From positions 12,924-22,755 of the forward strand of contig NZOA01000028.1 in assembly GCA_002695115.1 (NCBI GenBank): 9,832 nucleotides of DNA, read 5' to 3'. Made by a program: the position numbers and the translations under genes. The notes under the pieces were generated by a model. It had not been told where the DNA came from. It was given only the letters and a program-made list of their open reading frames with translations, and did not search any database. The DNA comes from Planctomycetota bacterium (GTDB lineage: Bacteria > Planctomycetota > UBA8108). Of the stretch, positions 1-6,918 are shown piece after piece (position 1 is the stretch's first letter; each line of letters begins with the position of its first letter).

Positions 1-121
1 ACCCGCCTCCCGGCGACAGCGGTCGATGACCGTCGGCCAGAACCCGGCGAGACGCCCCGGGCTCTAAACCCGAACTCGACGCCTTTGGTCTGCGTTGGAC
101 CTGATACCGGTGCATACCATC

Positions 122-149
122 ATCCTAGAGGCATGCGGCTCGGTGTCAA
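122..149 (-). promoter_or_regulatory. Candidate leftward sigma70-type promoter
   Basis: On the minus strand a perfect -35 hexamer TTGACA (149-144) is followed after 16 bases by TAGGAT (127-122), a 4/6 match to TATAAT. The predicted transcript start falls near base 115, where a minus-strand ATG (115-113) opens a frame that stays open to the window edge. A leftward gene or RNA may therefore begin here. The encoded stretch is rich in Arg, Pro, Ser and Gly and is not recognisable, so this rests on the promoter match alone. Confidence 0.3.
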
Positions 150-358
150 GCAGCGCCCGGATGAACCACCCGCCGAAAAACCTGTGAAAATAACGGTGTT
201 CCCGGCGCTGGGCCATGAAGCCCGCATTCGGAACATGGGCAGGATTTCCGGAGCTTGAACGATGAAAGACCCGACCACCACCCCGTCTGCGACAAACCTT
301 TTTCCCGTAAGCATTAACAAACACTGAACACCGGGCATTAAGGGTATTTTTTACCTCG

Positions 359-395
359 TGGTAACTTCCCTTGTGATAACATGAAGCAGTTACCA
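359..395. promoter_or_regulatory. Inverted repeat upstream of the acidic protein gene (possible operator or stem-loop)
   Basis: TGGTAACT at 359-366 and AGTTACCA at 388-395 are perfect 8-base inverted repeats with 21 bases between them, ending 54 bases before the ATG at 450. The centre-to-centre distance of 29 bases is close to three helical turns, which would suit two half-sites or a looped stem. No clear -35/-10 pair could be placed around it. Its role is inference; an 8-base inverted repeat can occur by chance. Confidence 0.3.
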
Positions 396-449
396 TCTTG
401 ATGCTGCGGGGTCTGTGCATCATGGAAATAATCAATCGCGAGGAGTCTC

Positions 450-1538
450 ATGGCTAACGAACACGAAGATTCTCTCCCTGACGATCCGCCCGAAGAGATC
501 AACTTAGACGATGACGACCTGGACGACCTCCTCGGCGGGAAAGAAAAAAACGAACATTCAGACGCGGATGCGGACGATGATCTGCTGAGCGACGAAGACC
601 TGCTCGAGGCGGACTCGAGTGATGGGGACTCCGGCGAAGAAGACGGTGCCGAGATCTCCGAAGAAGAGCTTGACTCTCTGCTGGCAGATGCCGACTCCCC
701 CGCGGAGGAGCTTTCAGCAGACGAACTCGATGCGCTCCTGGCCGATGACGACGGTGGAGATGCCACAGATGTCCTGGGTGAAGATGACCTGCCCCCGGAG
801 CCCCCCCCCGAAATTCCTGACAGCCTGCCGGAAGACATCGGCTCTGATCTGGAAGATGGCGCTGAAAAGTCCGACAGCGACACGGACGTAGATACCGAGG
901 CCCTCCTCGATGAATCCGAAGAAGAGGATAAAGGCGCCTCCAAAAAACCGAGCTTCAAGAGCCGGGGCAAGGGCAAAAAGAAGGGCTTCGCCGCCAAGGA
1001 CAAGGAAGGCGGAGCGAAAACGAAGAAGCCGGTAGGCGCGGTCTCCAAGAGCAAGGGCGTCAAGGGCAAGAAGCTCGACTTCATCTGCAGCGAATGCTAT
1101 TCCGTACTGGCACTCTCGGCGACCTATTCAGAAGAGATCGTCACCTGTCCCGAGTGTTTCCATGTCGGCAAAAAACCCGATGACAGCTTCCTGCGCACCG
1201 TCAGTACCGCCAAGGCGGGCGAACGCAAGAAGGCCATGGTTCTCACTCTGCTCTCCTGCCTGTTGATCATCAGCTTCAGCGGCATCGTATTCCTCAATTC
1301 CGCCTATGGAGACGCCGCCGCGAGGACCGAGGCCGACCAGGCCGCCGCCCCCACGGTGGAAAAGGTCGAAGGCGCTGAAGAAGAAGCCGAAGAGGTGAGC
1401 TTCGCGCCCTCCACTGCGCACGAGAATACCGTAGACAACTGGCATATGGGCTTCCTGATCAGCGGGGGTATCTTCCTCCTCCTGCTCATCTGGCAGGCCT
1501 GCGTCTACGAAGGCAATCGCTGGGAAGCGTACTTCTGA
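450..1538 (+). CDS. Acidic membrane protein with repeated FliM-like motifs, C4 zinc ribbon and two membrane helices; function unknown
   Basis: The 362-residue product is not a family I can name. Residues 1-160 are about 44% Asp/Glu and contain several degenerate copies of a hydrophobic-acidic motif: INLDDDDLDDLLGG (17-30), LLSDEDLLEAD (45-55), ISEEELDSLLADAD (69-82), LSADELDALLADDD (88-101) and a weaker one at 145-154. These resemble the L-S-Q-D-E-I-D-A-L-L start of FliM. Residues 161-208 form a Lys/Gly-rich linker with 19 basic residues in 48. A zinc ribbon follows with C213, C216, C233 and C236 (CSEC and CPEC), similar in spacing to MJ0042-type ribbons. Hydrophobic helices lie at about 263-283 and 333-350, with a short acidic loop between them. 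Basic residues before the first helix suggest that the N-terminus and ribbon are cytoplasmic. AGGAG at 441-445 is four bases before the ATG and supports this start. A C9 tract at 801-809 lies within the coding sequence. Confidence 0.85.
   Translation: MANEHEDSLPDDPPEEINLDDDDLDDLLGGKEKNEHSDADADDDLLSDEDLLEADSSDGDSGEEDGAEISEEELDSLLADADSPAEELSADELDALLADDDGGDATDVLGEDDLPPEPPPEIPDSLPEDIGSDLEDGAEKSDSDTDVDTEALLDESEEEDKGASKKPSFKSRGKGKKKGFAAKDKEGGAKTKKPVGAVSKSKGVKGKKLDFICSECYSVLALSATYSEEIVTCPECFHVGKKPDDSFLRTVSTAKAGERKKAMVLTLLSCLLIISFSGIVFLNSAYGDAAARTEADQAAAPTVEKVEGAEEEAEEVSFAPSTAHENTVDNWHMGFLISGGIFLLLLIWQACVYEGNRWEAYF
801..809 (+). repeat. C9 homopolymer within the acidic protein gene
   Basis: Nine consecutive C bases encode three prolines (residues 118-120). 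Gaining one C would bring a TGA into frame at 818-820, and losing one C would lead to a TAG at 889-891. Either change would remove the zinc ribbon and both membrane helices. Such runs are prone to replication slippage; whether this one varies is unknown. Confidence 0.6.
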
Positions 1539-1585
1539 GGCACCAACAGGAAGCTTCTTTCCAGGCATCTCCCGCCGGCTCTTGC

Positions 1586-1613
1586 TTGACCGGGAGTCGT
1601 TGAGGTCTATTGT
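1586..1613 (+). promoter_or_regulatory. Candidate promoter of the alcohol dehydrogenase gene
   Basis: TTGACC (1586-1591, 5/6 match to TTGACA) is followed after 16 bases by TATTGT (1608-1613, 4/6 match to TATAAT). The start of transcription would fall near 1620, giving a leader of about 45 bases. That leader contains a perfect 10-base palindrome, AGGGATCCCT, at 1639-1648, which could be a protein-binding site. No strong terminator follows the upstream gene, so read-through from it is also possible. Confidence 0.35.
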
Positions 1614-1664
1614 CATACTCGAGGTTCGTTTACCACATAGGGATCCCTTGAGTAACAGGCCGAT

Positions 1665-2765
1665 ATGAAAATACGGGCCGCCGTTATCAAAAAAGCCGGC
1701 CAGCCCTTCGAGATCGAGACTCTCGACCTCGCCGCCCCGGGTGAAGGAGAGGTGCTCGTCAGGATCGGCGCGGCGGGCATCTGCCACAGCGACTGGCATA
1801 TTCGCGAGGGGACGACAGAGCACCCCCTGCCGGTCGTGGCCGGACACGAGGGCGCCGGGATCGTCGAGGCCGTCGGTGCGGGGGTCGGCTCGCTCAGGCA
1901 GGGCGACCAGGTCGCCCTGAGCTGGGCGCCGAGCTGCGGAAGCTGTTTCTACTGCGGCAAGGGGCGTCCCGCTCTCTGCGAGACCTGGCAAGGACCACTC
2001 TGGGCGGGAACCATGCTGGATGGATCGACCCGCCTGTCCCTCGCTGGAGAGCCCGTCTACCACTACTGCGGCCTTGCCTGCTTCGCCGAACACGCCGTGG
2101 TGTCCGCGGCCAGCTGCGTCCCCCTCGACCACGAGGTTCCCCTCGAGGTCGCCGCCATGATCGGCTGTGCGGTAACGACCGGGCTCGGCGCCGTGATGAA
2201 TACCGCCCAGGTGGTAGGCGGCTCCTCTGTCGCCGTCTACGGGATGGGCGGAGTCGGCCTGAGCATACTGGCGGGAGCCCGGCTTGCCGGGGCGGAGCCC
2301 CTCATCGCGGTCGACCGTTACGACACGAAGCTCGACATGGCCCGGAGCTTCGGAGCCACCCACGTCTTCAAGGCCGATGAATCGACGCTGAACGGAATCC
2401 TCGAGGCGACCGCCCGACGCGGCGCCGATTACGTCTTCGAGGCGGTCGGATCACCGGAGGTCCAGGAGGCCTGCCTCCACGCCGTTCGCCCGGGCGGCAA
2501 GCTCGTGCTCGTAGGCCTCTCGCCTATGGGGAGCGAGACGGACTTTCCCGGCTCCATCATCACGAGACAGGAAAAGACCGTGCTCGGCTCCTACTACGGC
2601 TCCTGCGATCCCCACCGCGACTTCCCTCTCTACGCGAAGCTGTATCTTGAAGGGACCCTCAAGCTCGACAGCCTGGTGTCGAAGACCTACGCCCTCGAAG
2701 ATATCAATATCGCCTATTCAGACATGCTCGAGGGAACGGTCGCCCGCGGGGCGATAGTGTTCTGA
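1665..2765 (+). CDS. Zinc-dependent alcohol dehydrogenase, medium-chain (MDR) family, NAD-type
   Basis: The 366-residue product is a typical medium-chain zinc alcohol dehydrogenase, reversibly oxidising an alcohol to an aldehyde or ketone in the cytoplasm. The catalytic zinc ligands are visible as C40 (GICHSD), H61 with E62 (GHEGAG) and C168 (IGCAVTTG). The structural zinc lobe is C91, C94, C97 and C105. The Rossmann nucleotide site is G193-M-G-G-V-G198, and D217 at the end of the second strand (IAVDRYD) points to NAD rather than NADP. Length and layout fit the class III-like branch; the substrate cannot be read from the sequence. Glutathione- or mycothiol-dependent formaldehyde oxidation is possible but unproven. 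The ribosome site is weak (AGG at 1657-1659). It lies 126 bases after the acidic protein gene and 228 bases before the DUF1501 gene, so it is probably its own transcription unit. Confidence 0.93.
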   Translation: MKIRAAVIKKAGQPFEIETLDLAAPGEGEVLVRIGAAGICHSDWHIREGTTEHPLPVVAGHEGAGIVEAVGAGVGSLRQGDQVALSWAPSCGSCFYCGKGRPALCETWQGPLWAGTMLDGSTRLSLAGEPVYHYCGLACFAEHAVVSAASCVPLDHEVPLEVAAMIGCAVTTGLGAVMNTAQVVGGSSVAVYGMGGVGLSILAGARLAGAEPLIAVDRYDTKLDMARSFGATHVFKADESTLNGILEATARRGADYVFEAVGSPEVQEACLHAVRPGGKLVLVGLSPMGSETDFPGSIITRQEKTVLGSYYGSCDPHRDFPLYAKLYLEGTLKLDSLVSKTYALEDINIAYSDMLEGTVARGAIVF

Positions 2766-2815
2766 ACCCCGCGTACGGCAACCGGCGAGTCTCCCCCACC
2801 GTTGCAAAAACCCTG

Positions 2816-2839
2816 AAAAAAGCCCCAAGGAAGGGGGGC
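2816..2839 (-). terminator. Terminator-like hairpin oriented to the minus strand
   Basis: GCCCC (2822-2826) pairs with GGGGC (2835-2839) around an 8-base loop. On the minus strand this stem is followed directly by six T bases (the complement of A2816-A2821), the layout of an intrinsic terminator. On the plus strand there is no T-run after the stem, so it would stop plus transcription from the alcohol dehydrogenase only weakly. No minus-strand gene is visible to the right to use it. Confidence 0.4.
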
Positions 2840-2897
2840 GCAAGGATAGCTCCCGTCCATCCCCCGGAACTTAACCCAACTGGATCTCACTAATAAG

Positions 2898-2927
2898 TTG
2901 ACTGCCTTCGGTTGCATGAATTAGCAT
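2898..2927 (+). promoter_or_regulatory. Candidate promoter of the DUF1501 gene
   Basis: TTGACT (2898-2903, 5/6) and TAGCAT (2922-2927, 4/6) are separated by 18 bases. Transcription would begin near 2934, leaving a leader of about 60 bases before the ATG at 2994. The position, after a long spacer and at the head of the secreted-protein cluster, makes this the most plausible promoter for the cluster. Confidence 0.4.
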
Positions 2928-2993
2928 CCTCTTGTTGCGCAGAAGCCCCTCATTCGGCTTGTTCCTTACTGAATAGACACCCGGAGATCCGAG

Positions 2994-4319
2994 ATGAAGA
3001 AGACGGCAACCAACAGGTTTTCAGCCCTGAAGCCCTCCCGGAGAGATTTCCTCCAGGTTGGAGCCCTTGGCGGACTGGGCCTGACTCTCGACAATTATTT
3101 CCGTATCAAGTCGGCGCATGCCGACCAGAAGTTTTACGAGAGCACGGAAGGCCCGGCCAAGAGCGTCATCAATATTTTCATGCCGGGCGGCATGGCCCAC
3201 CAGGACACCTTCGACCCAAAGCCCTACGCGCCCCTGGCCTACCGGGGCGAGCTCGGCAGTATCGGCACCAAGCTTCCGGGCATCCGCTATGGAGAGGTCA
3301 TGAAGCAGACGGCCCAGGTGGCCGACAAGATCACCGTCGTGCGTTCCATGAGCCACGGCGAGGCCGCCCACGAACGCGGCACCCACAATATGTTCACCGG
3401 CTACCGCCCCAGCCCGGCGCTCGTCTTCCCGAGCATGGGGAGCATCGTCTCTCACGAGTTCGGGCCGCGTAAGAGCCTGCCGCCCTACGTCTGCATACCC
3501 GGCCAGCCCAATACCTTCGCGGGCTCCGGCTTCCTGAGTTCATCCTACGCCCCCTTCAGCCTCGGCAGCGATCCCGCCAGCGGCGGCTTCAAGGTTCGCG
3601 ATCTCAATCTTCCGGGGGGAATCAAGTCGGAGCGGTTCAACCGCCGGCGCTCGATCCTCGAGGCGGTCAACGCCCACTTCAAGGAGACAGAGAAATCCGA
3701 TGGCCTCGAGGCCATGGACACCTTCTACCAGAGGGCCTACGGCCTCATCAGCTCGAAGGAGGCCAAGGAGGCCTTCAACATCAACGCCGAGCCCGCCAAG
3801 CTGCGTGATGAATACGGACGCAACGCCGCCGGGCAGAGACTGCTGCTGGCAAGGAGGCTGGTCGAGGCCGGAGTGCGCTTCGTCACCCTGACCTACGGCG
3901 GCTGGGACATGCACAACAACATCCGCAACTCGATGAGAGGCCAGATGCCGCCTTTCGACCAGGCCTTTGCCCGGTTGATCAGGGACCTCGAAACCCGCGG
4001 GCTCCTCGATTCTACATTGGTAATCGTGACCTCCGAATTCGGGCGCACTCCCAAGATCAACGGGAACGCGGGAAGGGATCACTGGCCGAAGGTGTTCAGC
4101 ATCGTCCTGGCCGGTGGAGGAATCAAGAAGGGGTCCATCTACGGAAAATCCGATGCGACGGCGACCGAGCCCGAGGAAGATGCCCTCTCGGTAGAAGACT
4201 GGGCGACAACGGTCTATCGCCAGCTTGGTATCGTCGCGGACAAAGAGCTCATGGCCCCCGGTGACCGCCCGATCGAGATCGTCAATGGCGGCAAGGTTTG
4301 TAAGGCTCTCCTCGCCTGA
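2994..4319 (+). CDS. Tat-exported DUF1501 protein
   Basis: The 441-residue product belongs to the DUF1501 family, which is related to the alkaline phosphatase/sulfatase fold; the reaction is not established. A twin-arginine signal is clear: SRRDFLQVG at 15-23, a hydrophobic stretch to about 31 and a likely cut after AHA (41-43), so it is exported folded. Family landmarks in order are NIFMPGGMAHQDTFDPKP (60-77), SMSHGEAAHERGTHNMF around 118-134, YGGWDMHNN (301-309), TSEFGRTPKI (346-355) and GRDHWP (360-365); the His and Asp residues in these are the likely metal or catalytic positions. GGAG at 2983-2986, seven bases before the ATG, supports the start. In planctomycetes this family is usually encoded beside DUF1549/DUF1553 proteins, as here. 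Full length, with no sign of damage. Confidence 0.95.
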   Translation: MKKTATNRFSALKPSRRDFLQVGALGGLGLTLDNYFRIKSAHADQKFYESTEGPAKSVINIFMPGGMAHQDTFDPKPYAPLAYRGELGSIGTKLPGIRYGEVMKQTAQVADKITVVRSMSHGEAAHERGTHNMFTGYRPSPALVFPSMGSIVSHEFGPRKSLPPYVCIPGQPNTFAGSGFLSSSYAPFSLGSDPASGGFKVRDLNLPGGIKSERFNRRRSILEAVNAHFKETEKSDGLEAMDTFYQRAYGLISSKEAKEAFNINAEPAKLRDEYGRNAAGQRLLLARRLVEAGVRFVTLTYGGWDMHNNIRNSMRGQMPPFDQAFARLIRDLETRGLLDSTLVIVTSEFGRTPKINGNAGRDHWPKVFSIVLAGGGIKKGSIYGKSDATATEPEEDALSVEDWATTVYRQLGIVADKELMAPGDRPIEIVNGGKVCKALLA

Positions 4320-4331
4320 AGGCGTTTCGAC

Positions 4332-4355
4332 AGGTCCCGACAGGGGGGCTTTTTT
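4332..4355 (+). terminator. Weak intrinsic terminator or attenuator after the DUF1501 gene
   Basis: AGGTCCC (4332-4338) can pair, with two wobble pairs, to GGGGCTT (4345-4351) around a 6-base loop. The transcript then has a run of T up to 4355 (T6 at 4350-4355). It begins 13 bases after the DUF1501 stop. It may end a DUF1501 transcript or reduce expression of the three downstream genes. A heptamer CGACAGG is repeated at 4328-4334 and 4338-4344. Confidence 0.5.
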
Positions 4356-4408
4356 GATCACCGCGGCGCTTTACCGGACCTTAAGGATAGTTGAACCGGA
4401 TCCTCAAC

Positions 4409-4413
4409 AGGAG
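4409..4413 (+). promoter_or_regulatory. Ribosome binding site deciding the start of the PPC protein
   Basis: AGGAG is the only good ribosome site in the spacer. The first in-frame ATG after it is at 4426, 12 bases away, which is longer than usual. The same frame is open upstream to an ATG at 4225 inside the DUF1501 gene, but that extension has no ribosome site and no signal peptide, so 4426 is preferred. Confidence 0.55.
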
Positions 4414-4425
4414 ATAACCACGAAG

Positions 4426-6918
4426 ATGTCCCACCGCAACGGCTTCCAGCCAGCAACAGCCCGGCGCGTAAGCTCGATGGCGCTCCTTGCCTTCTGCCTG
4501 CTGCCGGGGCCCGGAGCCCTGCTGCGGGCAGCCTCCCCTTCACTGAGCTCGATCTTCCCCAGGGGCGGCCAGCGCGGAGGCGAGCTGGACATCGATTTCA
4601 ACGGCGCGCGACTCGCCGATGCCAAGGAGATCCTCTTTTACTCCCCGGGCTTCAGCCTCGTCGAATTCAAGGAACTCAAAGACAACAAGGTCCGTGCCAG
4701 GGTCAAGATCGCCGCTGACTGCAAGCTGGGCGTTCACTCCATGCGCGTGCGCACAGCCACCGGCATCTCCGACATGAAGACCTTCTTCGTCGGGGCGCTC
4801 GTCGCGGTCTCCGAGAAGGAGCCTAACAGCGACTTCGCCTCCCCCCAGAAAATCGCGCTCAATTCGACCGTGAGCGGAATAGTGCAGAACGAGGATGTCG
4901 ACTACTACGTATTCGAGGTGAAGAAAGGGCAGCGAATCTCCGCTGAGATCGAGGCCATGCGCCTGGGCCACACCGTCTTCGACCCCTACATCGCGATCAT
5001 GAACCAGGCTCGTTTTGAAATCGCCGCGGCGGACGATTCAGCGCTTCTGCGCCAGGATGCCACCTGTCAGGTCATCGCCCCTGAAGATGGTAACTACTAC
5101 GTGCAGGTTCGGGAGAGCTCCTACGGGGGAAACGGCAACTGCCACTACCGGCTGCACGTGGGTACCTTCCCGCGGCCTCTTGCCGTGCTTCCCGCGGGTG
5201 CCAGGGCGGGGCAGGGAGTCGAGGTCTCCTACATCGGCGACGCCGGCGGACCCCGAAAACAGAAGCTGATGGTTCCGAAGGAGCCCCGGAACGACTACGG
5301 GCTCTACCTCGAAGATGACGGGGGCATCGCCCCATCAAAGAACGTCTTCCGCATCAGCGAGTACGACAATGTCCTGGAGATCGAACCCAACAACAACCAT
5401 GCCCAGAGCAGCAAGGGAGTGGCGCCCGGGGCCTTCAACGGCATCATCTCGGAGCCCGGGGACATCGACTGCTTCCGTTTCGAGGCGAAGAAGGGACAGG
5501 TCTTCGAGGTGGAACTCTACGGGCGGAGGATTCGCTCTCCGCTGGATTCGGTGATGAACATCTCGCATTTTTCCGGGGGAGGACTCGCCGGAAACGATGA
5601 TTCGCGCGGCCCGGACAGCTACTTCCGGTTCACCGCCCCGGAGACCAAGGAATACGTCATAACGGTGCGTGACCATCTGAAAAAAGGCGGGCCGGACTAC
5701 GTCTACCGGATCGAGTTGACGCCGGTAAAACCGGGCCTGAGCCTCACGATTCCCCGGGTGGCGCGCTACTCCCAGGAGCGCCAGTCCATCTCGGTGCCCA
5801 GGGGCAACCGCTACACCGCCCTGGTCTCGGTAAGCAGGCGAAACTTCGGGGGAGAGCTGGTGTTCAGCTGCGCGGACCTCCCAGCGGGACTCAGCATCTC
5901 CGGCGAAAACATGCCGGCCAATATGACTACGATCCCCGTGCTCTTCGAAGCCGCCGCCGATGCTCCCGTGGCTGGAAAGATCTCCGATGTTCGCGCCAGG
6001 CATATCGAAGAAGCGAAAAACATCAGCGGTGGTTTCAGTATCGGAGTCGACCTGCTGGTGGGCAGCCCGGGGCAATCGATCTACCTGAACCATACGGTCG
6101 AGCGCCTGGCGGTGGCGGTAACCGATGAGGCCCCCTTCAAGCTGCAGCTCGTGGAGCCCGGGGTGCCGATTGTCCGCAACGGCTCGATGGTCCTCAAGGT
6201 GGTCGCCGAGCGCAAGGAAGGCTTCAAGGCTCCGATCAACCTCGAGATGGTCTTCAACCCGCCGGGGGTTTCCTCCCAGCGCGGGGTCACCATTCCCGAA
6301 GGCAAGCTCGAAGCCTATATCAACCTCAACGCCAACGGGGGTGCGCAGGTCCGTTCCTGGAAGATCGCGGTCAATGGCAAGGCGACGGTCGGCAACGGAC
6401 CGATCTGGGCCAGCACCCAGCTCGCCACCCTGCGCGTGGCGGAACCCTACATCGACCTTGCCGCCGAGAAATCCTCCGTCGAGCAGGGCAAGGAGACCGA
6501 GATCTACTGCAAGGTCAACCACCGGACGAAGTTCGAGGGCAAGGCCCGGCTGAGCCTCTTCGGGCTGCCGCACAACGTCAAGGCCCAGGGGATGGAAATC
6601 GACGCCACCAGCAAGGAGGTGACCTTCAAGGTGACGGTGGCGAAAGACAGTCCCGCCGGGAAGCACCGCAACATCGCCTGCAGGGTGGAGATCATCGAAA
6701 ACGGCGAGACGATCGTGCATTCCAGCGGCGGCACCGAGCTGCGCATCGACAAGCCCTTGCCCCCCCCGAAGCCGAAAAAGAAACCTCCACCGAAGGTGGT
6801 CAAGAAAGTCGAAAAACCTAAACCCCCGCCGCCGCCCAAGGCGCCCCCGAAGAAACGCCTCACGCGGCTGGAAAAGCTTCGCCTTCAATTCAAAAAGAAC
6901 AAGGAAGAGGGCTCCTGA
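4426..6918 (+). CDS. Secreted PPC-domain protein with Pro/Lys-rich C-terminal tail
   Basis: The product from the ATG at 4426 has 830 residues. A Sec signal peptide is visible (Arg pair near 14, hydrophobic MALLAFCLL, small residues before SPSL at about 37). Residues 37-125 form a beta-rich domain starting SSIFPRGGQRGG that is common in planctomycete PPC proteins and may be an IPT/TIG-like fold. Two pre-peptidase C-terminal (PPC) domains follow at about 130-246 and 318-433, each with the usual E-P-N start and D-x-D-x-F/Y-x-F segment (NEDVDYYVFEVKKGQ; GDIDCFRFEAKKGQ). Residues about 434-775 are further beta-rich sequence that I cannot assign. Residues 776-830 are a tail dominated by Pro and Lys. 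The role is unknown; PPC domains are typically non-catalytic binding or folding modules on secreted proteins. The gene lies between DUF1501 and DUF1549/DUF1553, matching known planctomycete clusters. A C8 tract occurs at 6760-6767. Confidence 0.9.
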   Translation: MSHRNGFQPATARRVSSMALLAFCLLPGPGALLRAASPSLSSIFPRGGQRGGELDIDFNGARLADAKEILFYSPGFSLVEFKELKDNKVRARVKIAADCKLGVHSMRVRTATGISDMKTFFVGALVAVSEKEPNSDFASPQKIALNSTVSGIVQNEDVDYYVFEVKKGQRISAEIEAMRLGHTVFDPYIAIMNQARFEIAAADDSALLRQDATCQVIAPEDGNYYVQVRESSYGGNGNCHYRLHVGTFPRPLAVLPAGARAGQGVEVSYIGDAGGPRKQKLMVPKEPRNDYGLYLEDDGGIAPSKNVFRISEYDNVLEIEPNNNHAQSSKGVAPGAFNGIISEPGDIDCFRFEAKKGQVFEVELYGRRIRSPLDSVMNISHFSGGGLAGNDDSRGPDSYFRFTAPETKEYVITVRDHLKKGGPDYVYRIELTPVKPGLSLTIPRVARYSQERQSISVPRGNRYTALVSVSRRNFGGELVFSCADLPAGLSISGENMPANMTTIPVLFEAAADAPVAGKISDVRARHIEEAKNISGGFSIGVDLLVGSPGQSIYLNHTVERLAVAVTDEAPFKLQLVEPGVPIVRNGSMVLKVVAERKEGFKAPINLEMVFNPPGVSSQRGVTIPEGKLEAYINLNANGGAQVRSWKIAVNGKATVGNGPIWASTQLATLRVAEPYIDLAAEKSSVEQGKETEIYCKVNHRTKFEGKARLSLFGLPHNVKAQGMEIDATSKEVTFKVTVAKDSPAGKHRNIACRVEIIENGETIVHSSGGTELRIDKPLPPPKPKKKPPPKVVKKVEKPKPPPPPKAPPKKRLTRLEKLRLQFKKNKEEGS

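Larger units (their letters stand above)
1..449. other. Region without a confident gene, upstream of the acidic zinc-ribbon protein
   Basis: No reading frame here has recognisable protein character. In the plus strand one frame is open from base 1 to a TAA at 65-67 and ends in TVGQNPARRPGL, and another is open to a TGA at 256-258. Either could be the tail of an upstream gene, but neither resembles a family I can name. Minus-strand frames over 64-435 are rich in Arg, Ser and Gly and look like GC-rich noise. The left end contains two tight perfect hairpins, 20-32 (5-bp stem, 3-nt loop) and 46-56 (4-bp stem, 3-nt loop), so a structured RNA cannot be excluded; no known RNA family was recognised. 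Bases 296-356 are comparatively T-rich. A promoter-like sequence and an inverted repeat within this stretch are listed separately. Confidence 0.5.

Noticed and set aside
1..120. SRP RNA or tRNA on the minus strand, from a TCAGGTCC stretch and small hairpins
   Set aside because: The GGAA tetraloop region, T-arm and acceptor stem needed for these families could not be found.
338..1084. Serine-rich minus-strand frame opposite the acidic protein
   Set aside because: The Ser runs are the mirror of Asp/Glu codons on the plus strand; this is a shadow.
1569..1596. Hairpin CTCCCG/CGGGAG after the acidic protein gene as a terminator
   Set aside because: The stem is only six base pairs with a 16-base loop and no T-run follows.
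1128..2363. Long minus-strand open frame (411 codons) across the acidic protein and alcohol dehydrogenase genes
   Set aside because: It covers two well-supported plus-strand genes, has no recognisable domain and is expected from codon bias in GC-rich DNA.
2912..3472. Plus-strand frame overlapping the start of DUF1501
   Set aside because: It is out of frame with the Tat signal and family motifs of DUF1501 and is Arg/Pro/His rich.
4225..4425. N-terminal extension of the PPC protein into the DUF1501 gene
   Set aside because: It has no ribosome site, reads through a terminator-like hairpin and would bury the signal peptide; ATG 4426 is preferred.
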